Below, in pieces: positions 1 through 6,441 of a stretch of 14,179 nucleotides of DNA. The translations under genes were made by a program, and so were the position numbers. The notes under the pieces are model-generated. The model saw only the letters and a list, made by a program, of their open reading frames with translations. It was not told the origin of the DNA and did no database searches. Origin of the DNA: SSC3 sp035477015 (GTDB lineage: Bacteria; Actinomycetota; Actinomycetes; Propionibacteriales; Nocardioidaceae); NCBI GenBank assembly GCA_035477015.1, contig DATILB010000170.1, positions 1-14,179 on the forward strand, written 5' to 3'. The first letter of the stretch is position 1. Each line of letters starts with the position of its first letter.

Positions 1-1
1 C

Positions 2-436
2 CGAGTGACCGAGGTCGCCATCGTTTTCAAGCGAGCGCCGTACCTCCCCTTCGACGCGACGGACACCGAGGAGCTGGGGCAGAACGCGCTGGTGATCCGA
101 GTCCAGCCCGACGAGGGCCTGACCCTGCGCTTCGGCTCCAAGGTCCCGGGCACCCAGATGGAGCTCCGCGACGTTTCCATGGACTTCGCGTACGGCGGCA
201 GCTTCACCGAGTCGTCCCCGGAGGCTTATGAGCGACTCATTCTCGATGTACTCCTCGGCGAGCCACCGCTCTTCCCGCAGCAGGAGGAGGTCGAGCTGTC
301 CTGGAAGATCCTCGACCCGATCGTGAACTACTGGGCCGCCCATGGCCGCCCGGAGCAGTACCCGTCCGGGACGTGGGGACCGAGCTCGGCCGACGCGATG
401 CTGGCGCGGGACGGTCGGACGTGGAGGCGGCCATGA
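2..436 (+). CDS. zwf: Glucose-6-phosphate dehydrogenase, C-terminal part (5' end outside window)
   Basis: The reading frame is open from the first bases, so the gene starts upstream of the window; only about the last 144 residues are visible. They match the C-terminal beta+alpha domain of NADP-dependent glucose-6-phosphate dehydrogenase. The visible run includes FKRAPYLPF, then NALVIRVQPDEG, a KVPG segment and DFAYGGSF. The end is the typical PEAYERLILDVLLGE and a WKILDPI helix followed by a tail containing YPSGTWGP. The enzyme oxidises glucose 6-phosphate to 6-phosphogluconolactone and makes NADPH, the entry step of the oxidative pentose-phosphate pathway. The Rossmann fold and catalytic HYLGKE region are not in the window. 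The TGA stop overlaps the opcA ATG (ATGA), and opcA and pgl follow, which supports the call strongly. Confidence 0.95.
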   Translation, partial: RVTEVAIVFKRAPYLPFDATDTEELGQNALVIRVQPDEGLTLRFGSKVPGTQMELRDVSMDFAYGGSFTESSPEAYERLILDVLLGEPPLFPQQEEVELSWKILDPIVNYWAAHGRPEQYPSGTWGPSSADAMLARDGRTWRRP

Positions 437-1335
437 CCATCACGCTCGAGCACACCAACTCGTCGTCGATCGCTGCCGCCCTCATCCGGGAACGGCGGAG
501 AGCCGGTAGCCCGGCCATGGGAATGGTTCTGACGCTGGTCATCGTCACCTCTGAGGATGACGCCGAAACCGCTCTCACGGATGCTCGCACGGCCACCCGC
601 GAGCATCCTGCGCGGTTGCTGGGAGTGGTACTCGGCTCCGCACGTGGAGCCGCCCGGGTCGATGCGGAGGTGCGGACCGGATCGGGGGTCGCGGGTGAGA
701 TGGCCCTGATCCGGCTCAGCGGCGAGGTGGTCCCCCACGCCGAGTCAGTCGTCCTGCCACTCCTCCTTCCTGACTCCCCCGTGGTCGTCTGGTGGCCGGG
801 CTACGCACCTGAACACCCAGCCGCGGACCCGCTGGGCCGACTGGCCAAGCGACGGATCACCGACGCGGCAGCGGTCCCCCGCGCCAAGTCACGCGCGATG
901 CTGACGCAGTGCCGGAACTACTCACCTGGGAACACCGACCTGGCCTGGACCCGGATCACCGCGTGGCGGGCGCTGCTCGCCGCTGCGCTCGACCAGGAGA
1001 CGGCGAAGGTGACCGCGGCCTCCGTGACAGGTGAGCGGATCAGCCCCAGCGCCGACCTGCTGGGCGCTTGGCTCGCGTCCCGGCTCAAGGTCAAGGTGTC
1101 TCGGCACTACTCGAAGGGTCCTGGCATCACCCAGGTGGTGCTGACCACGAAGGACGGTGACGTGAGCATCACGCGTCTCGATGGCAAGCTCGCCATCCTG
1201 TCCTCTCCCGGCCAACCGGACCGACCCGTTGCGATCAAACGGCGGCAGGTCTGTGAGCTGTTGTCCGAGGAGCTGCGCCGCCTCGACCCGGACGACGTCT
1301 ACGCCCGCACCGTGAAATGGCTGGCCAAGCATTGA
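433..1335 (+). CDS. opcA: OpcA, glucose-6-phosphate dehydrogenase assembly/activating protein
   Basis: 300 residues, close to the usual OpcA length. OpcA is needed for full activity and oligomeric assembly of glucose-6-phosphate dehydrogenase in actinobacteria and cyanobacteria. Recognisable parts are the N-terminal VLTLVIVT strand (about 32-39), a beta-rich middle, and the family-typical LPLLLPDSPVVVWWPG stretch with the Trp-Trp-Pro at 120-122. A C-terminal domain ends in a helix with ELLSEELRRLDPDD. I chose the ATG at 433 because it forms an ATGA overlap with the zwf stop and has GGAGG five bases upstream. An in-frame ATG 20 codons earlier (373) would add an untypical basic leader inside zwf. 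It is translationally coupled to zwf and pgl. The name rests on length, motif and context. Confidence 0.93.
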   Translation: MTITLEHTNSSSIAAALIRERRRAGSPAMGMVLTLVIVTSEDDAETALTDARTATREHPARLLGVVLGSARGAARVDAEVRTGSGVAGEMALIRLSGEVVPHAESVVLPLLLPDSPVVVWWPGYAPEHPAADPLGRLAKRRITDAAAVPRAKSRAMLTQCRNYSPGNTDLAWTRITAWRALLAAALDQETAKVTAASVTGERISPSADLLGAWLASRLKVKVSRHYSKGPGITQVVLTTKDGDVSITRLDGKLAILSSPGQPDRPVAIKRRQVCELLSEELRRLDPDDVYARTVKWLAKH

Positions 1336-2057
1336 CCAGCAGCGTGCAGCGCTTCCCCGACTCGGATGCCTTCGCAGCAGGGGTCGCTCAGGCGCTCCTC
1401 ACGCGGATCACCGAGATCCAGGCGGAGGGACGCACGCCCCAGCTCGTCCTGACCGGGGGGCGGATCGCCGGGCGCGTGCATGCGGCCATGGCCGTGGCTG
1501 CTTCCCCGGTCCGTTGGGATGACATCGAGATCTGGTTCGGCGACGAGCGTTACGTCCCGCAGGCTGACCCCGACCGCAATGCGGGGCAGGCGCGCGCCGC
1601 TCTGCTCGACAAGGTTCCGGTCGACTCGAGTCGGGTCCACGAGATGCCGGCGTCCGACGGTGACTACGCCGATGCGGACGAAGCCGCCCTTGCCTACTCC
1701 GTGACGTTGCTCAGCCAGGCTCCAGCGGACGACCCTTGGTTCGACATCCTCATGCTCGGCGTAGGCGATGACGGCCACTGCGCATCCCTGTTCCCCGGGC
1801 GGCCAGAGGTGCTCGACCCTGCGCCCGTCGTCAGCGTGCGCCGAGCACCCAAGCCGCCACCGACGCGCCTCTCGCTGGGCATGGGCACCCTGGGTCGCGC
1901 GCGCGAAGTCTGGTTCGTGGCCAGTGGCCGGGAGAAGGCCGAGGCAGTGGCGGCGGCTTACCGTGGCGATGACGTGCTGAACGTTCCGGCGGCCGGCCCG
2001 CGTGGCCTTTTGCGTACGGTCTGGTTTCTTGACGAAGATGCCGCATGGATGTTGTGA
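1317..2057 (+). CDS. pgl: 6-phosphogluconolactonase
   Basis: Hydrolyses 6-phosphogluconolactone to 6-phosphogluconate, the second step of the oxidative pentose-phosphate pathway (cytosolic; SugarP isomerase/NagB-like fold). Landmarks counted from the ATG at 1317: LVLTGGRIAG at 43-52 (sugar-phosphate loop), WFGDERYVPQADPDRN at 73-88, and the family signature LGVGDDGHCASLFPG at 147-161. The C-terminal end WFLDEDAAW is typical. Length (246 residues) is normal. The start is uncertain: ATG 1317 overlaps opcA by 19 bases. TTG 1332 is in frame, overlaps the opcA stop as TTGA, and gives an N-terminus (MTSSVQRFPD) closer to the family's usual short leader. Either way it is coupled to opcA. Confidence 0.94.
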   Translation: MAGQALTSSVQRFPDSDAFAAGVAQALLTRITEIQAEGRTPQLVLTGGRIAGRVHAAMAVAASPVRWDDIEIWFGDERYVPQADPDRNAGQARAALLDKVPVDSSRVHEMPASDGDYADADEAALAYSVTLLSQAPADDPWFDILMLGVGDDGHCASLFPGRPEVLDPAPVVSVRRAPKPPPTRLSLGMGTLGRAREVWFVASGREKAEAVAAAYRGDDVLNVPAAGPRGLLRTVWFLDEDAAWML

Positions 2058-2635
2058 GACGGCTGCTTGCGAGCCTGGCGATCGTGGTCGCCCTCACCGG
2101 GTGCGACGCGTTGAACACCACCGGGGACGAGGCCAACGCCACACCCCGCTCGCTCGCAGCGCTCGTGATCCAGTACCTGCCCGACACCCCCAGCGCGGCG
2201 TACGACGGGCAGCTGCCAGGGAAAACCTCGGCGAAGGTCGAGTTCGGTCCAGACGCGAGTCCGGACTCTGTCCTGGTGAGCGTGGAGGAGATCGAGCCGG
2301 GCGAGGCGGACACGCTGCGCAAGATCTGCGTGGGCTGCGACATCACCGAGCTCTCCGACGGCAGCACGATGCACGTGACCCGCGGTGACCGGCTGCCCGG
2401 TGTCGGGTTGGGCGAGACCAAGTACGTACGCGTCTCGATCTTCCGCGAGCGCGAGATCGTCGAGCTGACCTACGAGGGACGAGCCATCCGCGTGAACGGC
2501 AAGGAGTTCGACCGGCCGCTGCTGTACCTCGAGAGGATCATCGAGATCGCGCAGGACCCGAGCATGGGCCTCACGACGGTCCAGGGTTTCCTGGACCAGG
2601 GCGACAAGATCACGGTCTGGCGAAACGAGCCCTGA
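2045..2635 (+). CDS. Putative secreted lipoprotein of unknown function
   Basis: 196 residues. The N-terminus MDVVRRLLASLAIVVALTGC is a classic lipoprotein signal: basic start, hydrophobic core, and lipobox LTGC with the lipidated Cys at 20. The mature protein should therefore sit on the outer face of the membrane. The rest is mixed alpha/beta without membrane segments. It has a Cys-Val-Gly-Cys pair at 95-98, a beta-rich centre, and a C-terminal part with VNGKEFDRPLLYLERIIEIA. I do not recognise a domain. The ATG lies inside the end of pgl (13-base overlap), so it is probably the last gene of the zwf-opcA-pgl unit; the ribosome site (GAAG) is weak, in line with coupled translation. It ends 6 bases before the convergent rbpA stop. 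Whether it relates to pentose-phosphate metabolism cannot be told from sequence. Confidence 0.85.
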   Translation: MDVVRRLLASLAIVVALTGCDALNTTGDEANATPRSLAALVIQYLPDTPSAAYDGQLPGKTSAKVEFGPDASPDSVLVSVEEIEPGEADTLRKICVGCDITELSDGSTMHVTRGDRLPGVGLGETKYVRVSIFREREIVELTYEGRAIRVNGKEFDRPLLYLERIIEIAQDPSMGLTTVQGFLDQGDKITVWRNEP

Positions 2636-2645
2636 CGCAGGTCAG
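2632..2645. other. Small hairpin joining the two convergent stop codons
   Basis: CTGAC-gcag-GTCAG is a perfect 5-bp inverted repeat with a 4-base loop. The plus-strand lipoprotein stop (TGA) lies in the left arm and the minus-strand rbpA stop (TGA, read as TCA) in the right arm. On the plus strand it is followed by the AT-rich AAGATTATTT. It could be a minimal bidirectional terminator, but five base pairs is weak and chance is possible. Confidence 0.3.
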
Positions 2646-3001
2646 AAGATTATTTCCCCGCGCTTGCGCTTGTCGCGGAGCGTCTGGATCGCCTCGTCGA
2701 GGATGTCGGCCGCCTCCTTGTCGGAGCGGCGCTCCTTCACGTAGGCGAGGTGCGTCTTGTACGGCTCGATCTTCGGCGGTGGCGGCGGGTTGTCCGAGTC
2801 CAGGCTCGCCGGCAGACCGCACCGCGGACAGTCCCAGGACTCTGGAACCGTCGCCTCCACGGCGAAGGTGATCACGGACTCGTGCTCGTGAGCACAGAAG
2901 TACACGACTCGCTGACGCGGGGCGGCTTCGCCGCGCTCCGCCTCGCCCATGGGACCCGCACCGACACGGCTACCCCTGATGGCGCTGCCACCACCTGCCA
3001 C
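2642..3001 (-). CDS. rbpA: RbpA, RNA polymerase-binding protein
   Basis: 119 residues. RbpA is an actinobacterial essential factor that binds RNA polymerase and group 1/2 sigma factors and stabilises the open promoter complex. The N-terminal tail contains the family-typical IRGSRVGA segment (8-15), then APRQ. A zinc-ribbon-like core follows with Cys36-x3-His40 and Cys58-x2-Cys61, the Streptomyces-type ligand pattern. After it comes a proline-rich linker (five Pro at 72-76), KTHLAYVKERRS (82-93), which corresponds to the basic linker, and a C-terminal sigma-interaction helix ending DKRKRGEIIF. The GTG start is fixed by AAGGAG eight bases upstream (3010-3015). It is the last gene of the gap-pgk-tpiA-secG-rbpA run, about 51 bases after secG. 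Confidence 0.93.
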   Translation of the reverse strand: MAGGGSAIRGSRVGAGPMGEAERGEAAPRQRVVYFCAHEHESVITFAVEATVPESWDCPRCGLPASLDSDNPPPPPKIEPYKTHLAYVKERRSDKEAADILDEAIQTLRDKRKRGEIIF

Positions 3002-3009
3002 GCGCTGTT

Positions 3010-3015
3010 CTCCTT
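3010..3015 (-). promoter_or_regulatory. Strong ribosome binding site of rbpA
   Basis: AAGGAG on the minus strand, eight bases before the GTG at 3001. It is the best Shine-Dalgarno match I noticed among the minus-strand genes and decides the rbpA start. Confidence 0.7.
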
Positions 3016-3052
3016 GCTTGTCGCCCCACGATGCTCGGGGGCGGGAGGGACC

Positions 3053-3286
3053 TTACTGGCCTGCTCGGAGCATGAGTCCGATCGCGATGACGCAGGAGAA
3101 CCAGATGACACCCGCACCTACCGTGATCCGGTCGAGGTTGCGTTCGGCCACCGAGGACCCACCCAGACCAGAGGACATTCCACCACCGAACATGTCGGAA
3201 AGCCCGCCACCCCTGCCCTTGTGGAGCAGGATCAGCAGGATCAAGAGCAAGCTCGACATGACGAGCAGCGCATAGAGGACGATCAC
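3053..3286 (-). CDS. secG: SecG, preprotein translocase subunit
   Basis: 77 residues, the normal actinobacterial SecG size. SecG assists SecYE/SecA in moving proteins across the cytoplasmic membrane. Two membrane segments are visible: about 2-21 (YALLVMSSLLLILLILL) and about 56-74 (VGAGVIWFSCVIAIGLML). Between them is the conserved glycine-rich cytoplasmic loop HKGRGGGLSDMFGGG, followed by VAERNLDRIT. The GTG start is 29 bases after the tpiA stop. AGGG lies about seven bases upstream, but the same bases form a TAGGGT box (see the separate entry). The position after tpiA is the usual actinobacterial arrangement. Confidence 0.94.
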   Translation of the reverse strand: MIVLYALLVMSSLLLILLILLHKGRGGGLSDMFGGGMSSGLGGSSVAERNLDRITVGAGVIWFSCVIAIGLMLRAGQ

Positions 3287-3292
3287 GGGTGA

Positions 3293-3298
3293 ACCCTA
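3293..3298 (-). promoter_or_regulatory. TAGGGT box before secG (possible -10 or ribosome site)
   Basis: TAGGGT on the minus strand lies exactly six bases before the secG GTG, the spacing expected for a -10 box of a leaderless transcript. No matching -35 is visible, and the AGGG could simply be the ribosome site. The entry is tentative. Confidence 0.25.
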
Positions 3299-3315
3299 AC
3301 TCACGGCCATCTGAA

Positions 3316-4122
3316 TCAGAGGATTGGCATCTCATAGAAACGGCAAATACCGCCGAACTCATCGGCCTGCAGGCTGGCACCTCCGACGAGGCAGCCGTCC
3401 ACGTCGGCCTTCGTCATGATGCCGGCGACATTGGCTGCCTTGACCGAACCGCCGTACAGGATCCGCACCGCCGCGGCGGCTGCCTCTCCATGGGTCTCGG
3501 CGATGCGGGCGCGGATGGCGGCACACACCTCTTGGGCGTCCTCGGGTGTCGCGACCTCACCGGTGCCGATCGCCCAGACGGGCTCGTACGCCACCACCAG
3601 CGCTGCCACCTGCTCAGGCTTGAGACCGGCAAGTGAGCCATCGATCTGCGCGAGGGTGTACTCGACCTGGCGCCCCTCCTTGCGGACCTCCAAGCCCTCG
3701 CCCACGCACACGATCGGCTGCATCTTCTCGGCGATGGCCTTCTTGGCCTTGGCGTTCACGATCTCGTCGCTCTCGCCGTGGTACTCACGTCGCTCGGAGT
3801 GGCCGACCACGACGTACGAGCAACCGAGCTTGCTGAGCATCGCCGCCGAGATCTCCCCGGTGTACGCGCCGTTGTCGTGCACCGACACGTCCTGGGCGGC
3901 GTACTTGATCGGCAGCTTGTCACCGTCGACGAGCGTCTGGACACCGCGAAGGTCGGTGAACGGCGGGACCACCACGACCTCGACCTTGGCGTAGTCGTGC
4001 TTCTTGTCGGTCAGCGTCCACGCGAGCTTCTGGACCAGCACCACTGCTTCCTGGTGGTTGAGGTTCATCTTCCAGTTGCCCGCCATGAGCGGGATGCGGT
4101 CGGACTTCTTCTGGGTTGCCAC
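3316..4122 (-). CDS. tpiA: Triose-phosphate isomerase
   Basis: 268 residues. Interconverts dihydroxyacetone phosphate and glyceraldehyde 3-phosphate (TIM barrel, cytosol). Active-site landmarks are GNWKMN with Asn16 and Lys18, GHSERR with the electrophilic His108, and AYEPVWAIGTG with the catalytic base Glu180. The flexible loop after it and the phosphate-binding YGGSV (223-227) and LVGGASL (245-251) are also present. A short charged N-terminal leader (MATQKKSD) is usual in this group. The GTG start follows the pgk stop by one base, with GAAGGA five bases upstream, so tpiA is coupled to pgk. Nothing is missing or odd. Confidence 0.98.
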   Translation of the reverse strand: MATQKKSDRIPLMAGNWKMNLNHQEAVVLVQKLAWTLTDKKHDYAKVEVVVVPPFTDLRGVQTLVDGDKLPIKYAAQDVSVHDNGAYTGEISAAMLSKLGCSYVVVGHSERREYHGESDEIVNAKAKKAIAEKMQPIVCVGEGLEVRKEGRQVEYTLAQIDGSLAGLKPEQVAALVVAYEPVWAIGTGEVATPEDAQEVCAAIRARIAETHGEAAAAAVRILYGGSVKAANVAGIMTKADVDGCLVGGASLQADEFGGICRFYEMPIL

Positions 4123-4123
4123 G

Positions 4124-5314
4124 TCAGTCCTTCAGTACGTCGATGCCGGGGAGGGTCTTGCCCTCGAGGTACTCGAGCGAGGCGCCGCCACCGGTGGAGA
4201 TATGACCGAACGCCTCCTCCTCGAAGCCGAGCAGGCGGACCGCCGCCGCCGAGTCGCCGCCACCGACCACCGACAAACCGTCGATCCGGGTGAGTGCGTC
4301 CGCGACAGCGCGAGTGCCCTCAGCGAAGGCCGGGCTCTCGAACACGCCCATCGGGCCGTTCCAGAACACGGTGCGAGCGTCTGCGAGAGCAGCGGCGAAC
4401 GCAGCAGCGGAGTCCGGCCCGATGTCGAGCCCGACCTTGCCGGCGGGGATCGCCTCGGCTGCCACGACTTGGGCCGAGGCCTCGTCCGCGAACGCGTCGG
4501 CCACCACGATGTCGGACGGGAGGAGCAGTTCCACACCCTGGTCCGCGGCCCGCTTGAGGTAGTCGAGGCACGTCGGGATCTGGTCCTCCTCGAGGAGGCT
4601 GTTGCCGATCTCGTGGCCTTGGGCTTTGAGGAAGGTGAAGAGCATGCCGCCGCCGATGAGCAGCTTGTCGGCCTTGCCGAGGAGATTGTCGATCACCCCG
4701 AGCTTGTCCGAGACCTTCGAACCGCCGAGCACCACGACGTACGGGCGATCCGGGCTCTCGGTGAGGCGTTGCAGCACCTGGATCTCGGCGGAGACCAGGC
4801 CACCCATCGCGTGCGGAAGCCGCTGCGCGACGTCGTACACGGACGCCTGCTTGCGATGGACGACCCCGAACCCGTCGCTCACGAACGCATCCGCGAGCGC
4901 CGCGAGCTCATCGGCGAACGCCCCGCGGACCTCGTCGTCCTTGCTCGTCTCCCCCGCGTTGAACCGGACGTTCTCCAGCAGGGCGACCTGGCCGTCCTCG
5001 AGTGCGGCGACCGTCTCCTGCGCGGACGCTCCCACGGTGTCGTCGGCGAAGGCCACCGGCTGACCGAGGAGCTCGCCGAGACGCTGAGCCACCGGAACGA
5101 GCGAGTATCGCGGGTCCGGAGCTCCGTCGGGACGGCCGAGGTGTGCGGTCACCACGACTCGGGCGCCCCGCTCGAGAAGGTTCTGGAGGGTGGGCAGGCT
5201 CGCCCGGATCCGGCCGTCGTCGGTGATCACATCACCGTCGAGCGGCACGTTGAGGTCGGAGCGGACCAGGACTCGCTTGCCCTGGAGCGGCCCCAGGTCG
5301 TCGATCGTCTTCAC
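4124..5314 (-). CDS. pgk: Phosphoglycerate kinase
   Basis: 396 residues, normal length. Transfers the acyl phosphate of 1,3-bisphosphoglycerate to ADP, making ATP. N-terminal domain: RVLVRSDLNVPL (14-25), DDGRIRASLPTL (32-43), AHLGRPDG (57-64), LLENVRFNAGE (112-122) and SDGFGVVHRKQAS (146-158). The phosphoglycerate-binding Asp, Asn and Arg residues are in these motifs. C-terminal nucleotide domain: VVLGGSKVSDKLGV (194-207), FWNGPMGVFE (317-326) and the glycine-rich VVGGGDSAAAV / HISTGGGASLEYL. The GTG start is four bases after the gap stop. I see no strong ribosome site in front of it, so translation may depend on coupling to gap. Confidence 0.98.
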   Translation of the reverse strand: MKTIDDLGPLQGKRVLVRSDLNVPLDGDVITDDGRIRASLPTLQNLLERGARVVVTAHLGRPDGAPDPRYSLVPVAQRLGELLGQPVAFADDTVGASAQETVAALEDGQVALLENVRFNAGETSKDDEVRGAFADELAALADAFVSDGFGVVHRKQASVYDVAQRLPHAMGGLVSAEIQVLQRLTESPDRPYVVVLGGSKVSDKLGVIDNLLGKADKLLIGGGMLFTFLKAQGHEIGNSLLEEDQIPTCLDYLKRAADQGVELLLPSDIVVADAFADEASAQVVAAEAIPAGKVGLDIGPDSAAAFAAALADARTVFWNGPMGVFESPAFAEGTRAVADALTRIDGLSVVGGGDSAAAVRLLGFEEEAFGHISTGGGASLEYLEGKTLPGIDVLKD

Positions 5315-5318
5315 GGGG

Positions 5319-6323
5319 TCAGAGGCTAGCGCCTACGTAGGTCACGAGGTCAGCCAGGCGGTTGGAGTAACCCCACTCGTTGTCGTACCAGCCGACAACC
5401 TTCACCTGGTTGCCGATGACCTTCGTCAAGGGAGCGTCGAAGATGCAGGACGCCGGGTCGGTCACGATGTCGGACGAGACGATCGGGTCGGTCGAGTAGC
5501 GGAGATACCCGTTCAGGGCGCCTTCGGCGGCGGCCTTCACGATCGCGTTGACCTCCTCGACCGTGGTCTCCCGCCCAGCCTCGAAGGTCAGGTCAGTCGC
5601 CGAGCCGGTCGGCACCGGGACCCTGAGCGCGAACCCGTCGAGCTTGCCCTTGAGTTCGGGCAGCACCAGGCCGATCGCCTTCGCCGCGCCCGTGGATGTC
5701 GGGATGATGTTCAGCGCGGCCGCGCGGGCGCGACGCAGGTCCGAATGGATGTTGTCCTGGAGGTTCTGGTCGGCCGTGTACGCGTGGATCGTCGTCATCA
5801 AGCCCCGGTTGATGCCCAGGCCGTCGTTGAGCGCCTTCGCCATGGGTGCGAGGCAGTTGGTGGTGCACGAGGCGTTGGAGATCACCGTGTGCGCGTCGGC
5901 GTCATACGTCTCGTGGTTGACGCCCATCACGATGGTGACGTCCTCGTTGCTCGCAGGAGCAGAGATGATCACCTTCTTCGCCCCAGCGTCGGCGTGGGCC
6001 CTGGCCTTGGTGCCGTCGGTGAAGAAGCCCGTGGACTCGATGACCACGTCTACTCCGAGGTCCTTCCAGGGCAGGTTGGCCGGGTCACGCTCCGCGAGCG
6101 CCGCGATCGACCTGCCCCCGACGAGGATCGCGTCGGCAGTCGCGGAGACGTCGGCGTCGAGGCGGCCAAGGATGGAGTCGTACTTCAGCAGGTGCGCCAG
6201 GGTGGCGTTGTCGGTCAGGTCGTTCACGCCGACGATCTCGATGTCGGCGCCGGACGCGCGCACGGCGCGGAAGAAGTTTCGGCCGATCCGGCCGAAGCCG
6301 TTGATACCCACACGAACGGTCAC
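5319..6323 (-). CDS. gap: Glyceraldehyde-3-phosphate dehydrogenase, type I, NAD-type
   Basis: 334 residues. Oxidatively phosphorylates glyceraldehyde 3-phosphate to 1,3-bisphosphoglycerate. The N-terminal Rossmann motif is INGFGRIGRNFFRA (7-20). Asp35 in VGVNDLTD at the end of strand 2 is the residue that usually means NAD rather than NADP. The catalytic motif SNASCTTNCLAP carries Cys153, with partner His180 in TIHAYT. TGAAKAIGLVLPEL (211-224) and the C-terminal GWYDNEWGYSNR (311-322) complete the family pattern. The GTG start is supported by GAGGAG at about 6332-6338. gap is the first gene of the glycolytic run, and the 118-base region before it carries likely control sites. Position beside pgk and tpiA, together with Asp35, points to the glycolytic (GapA-type) enzyme. 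Confidence 0.98.
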   Translation of the reverse strand: MTVRVGINGFGRIGRNFFRAVRASGADIEIVGVNDLTDNATLAHLLKYDSILGRLDADVSATADAILVGGRSIAALAERDPANLPWKDLGVDVVIESTGFFTDGTKARAHADAGAKKVIISAPASNEDVTIVMGVNHETYDADAHTVISNASCTTNCLAPMAKALNDGLGINRGLMTTIHAYTADQNLQDNIHSDLRRARAAALNIIPTSTGAAKAIGLVLPELKGKLDGFALRVPVPTGSATDLTFEAGRETTVEEVNAIVKAAAEGALNGYLRYSTDPIVSSDIVTDPASCIFDAPLTKVIGNQVKVVGWYDNEWGYSNRLADLVTYVGASL

Positions 6324-6331
6324 GGGATGTA

Positions 6332-6338
6332 GCTCCTC
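6332..6338 (-). promoter_or_regulatory. Ribosome binding site of gap
   Basis: GAGGAGC on the minus strand, eight bases before the GTG at 6323. It supports GTG as the gap start. Confidence 0.6.
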
Positions 6339-6370
6339 ATCCAGGTGCGAATCTGATTCCGGCCCTCAGT

Positions 6371-6386
6371 TGTGAGCCAGATCACG
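6371..6386 (-). promoter_or_regulatory. CRP/GlxR-like palindrome, site 1, before gap
   Basis: Plus-strand reading TGTGAGCCAGATCACG. Against the CRP/GlxR consensus TGTGA-N6-TCACA it matches nine of ten defined bases, with perfect GTGA/TCAC arms. It lies 48-63 bases upstream of the gap start and directly abuts the TAGGGT -10 candidate, on its downstream side. A bound dimer there would cover the transcription start and be expected to repress. Binding by a cAMP-receptor-type protein is an inference. Confidence 0.5.
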
Positions 6387-6416
6387 ACCCTACCTGCGCA
6401 AGATGAGGCAGATCAC
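6387..6416 (-). promoter_or_regulatory. Candidate gap promoter
   Basis: Minus-strand TAGGGT at 6387-6392 fits the actinobacterial -10 pattern TANNNT. An 18-base spacer upstream lies GTGATC (6411-6416), a partial -35 match (three of six). It would start transcription about 57 bases before the gap GTG. The -35 is weak, so the exact promoter is uncertain, although this gap is the only plausible place for a promoter of the glycolytic run. Confidence 0.4.
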
Positions 6417-6417
6417 A
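6402..6417 (-). promoter_or_regulatory. CRP/GlxR-like palindrome, site 2, before gap
   Basis: Plus-strand reading GATGAGGCAGATCACA matches eight of ten consensus bases (right half TCACA perfect, left half GATGA instead of TGTGA). Its centre is 31 bp from that of site 1, close to three helical turns, so two dimers would bind the same DNA face. It shares CAGATCAC with site 1 and overlaps the candidate -35 of gap. Confidence 0.4.
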
Positions 6418-6439
6418 CTGGATCCGGGTACGGATCAGT
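6417..6439 (-). terminator. Hairpin just after whiA, candidate terminator
   Basis: Two bases after the whiA stop the minus strand can fold as ACTGATCCG-TACC-CGGATCCAGT. That gives nine base pairs with one bulged base and a 4-base loop; the inner GATCCG/CGGATC is perfect. There is no U-run after it, which is common for terminators in high-GC actinobacteria. It may end the uvrC-rapZ-yvcK-whiA transcript before the gap promoter. It touches CRP-like site 2 at one base. Confidence 0.5.
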
Positions 6440-6441
6440 AA

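Noticed and set aside
373..432. Upstream in-frame ATG that would lengthen OpcA by 20 residues
   Set aside because: The added leader is not family-like and lies inside zwf; the ATG at 433 has GGAGG and an ATGA overlap.
4004..5329. Long open frame of 441 codons on the plus strand opposite pgk
   Set aside because: It is the antisense shadow of pgk in very GC-rich DNA; pgk has every family motif, and the plus-strand translation shows no recognisable domain.
5190..6332. Open frame of 380 codons on the plus strand opposite gap
   Set aside because: A mirror of the codon bias of gap; the translation is rich in Arg, Val, Asp and Gly with no domain, and no ribosome site was evident.
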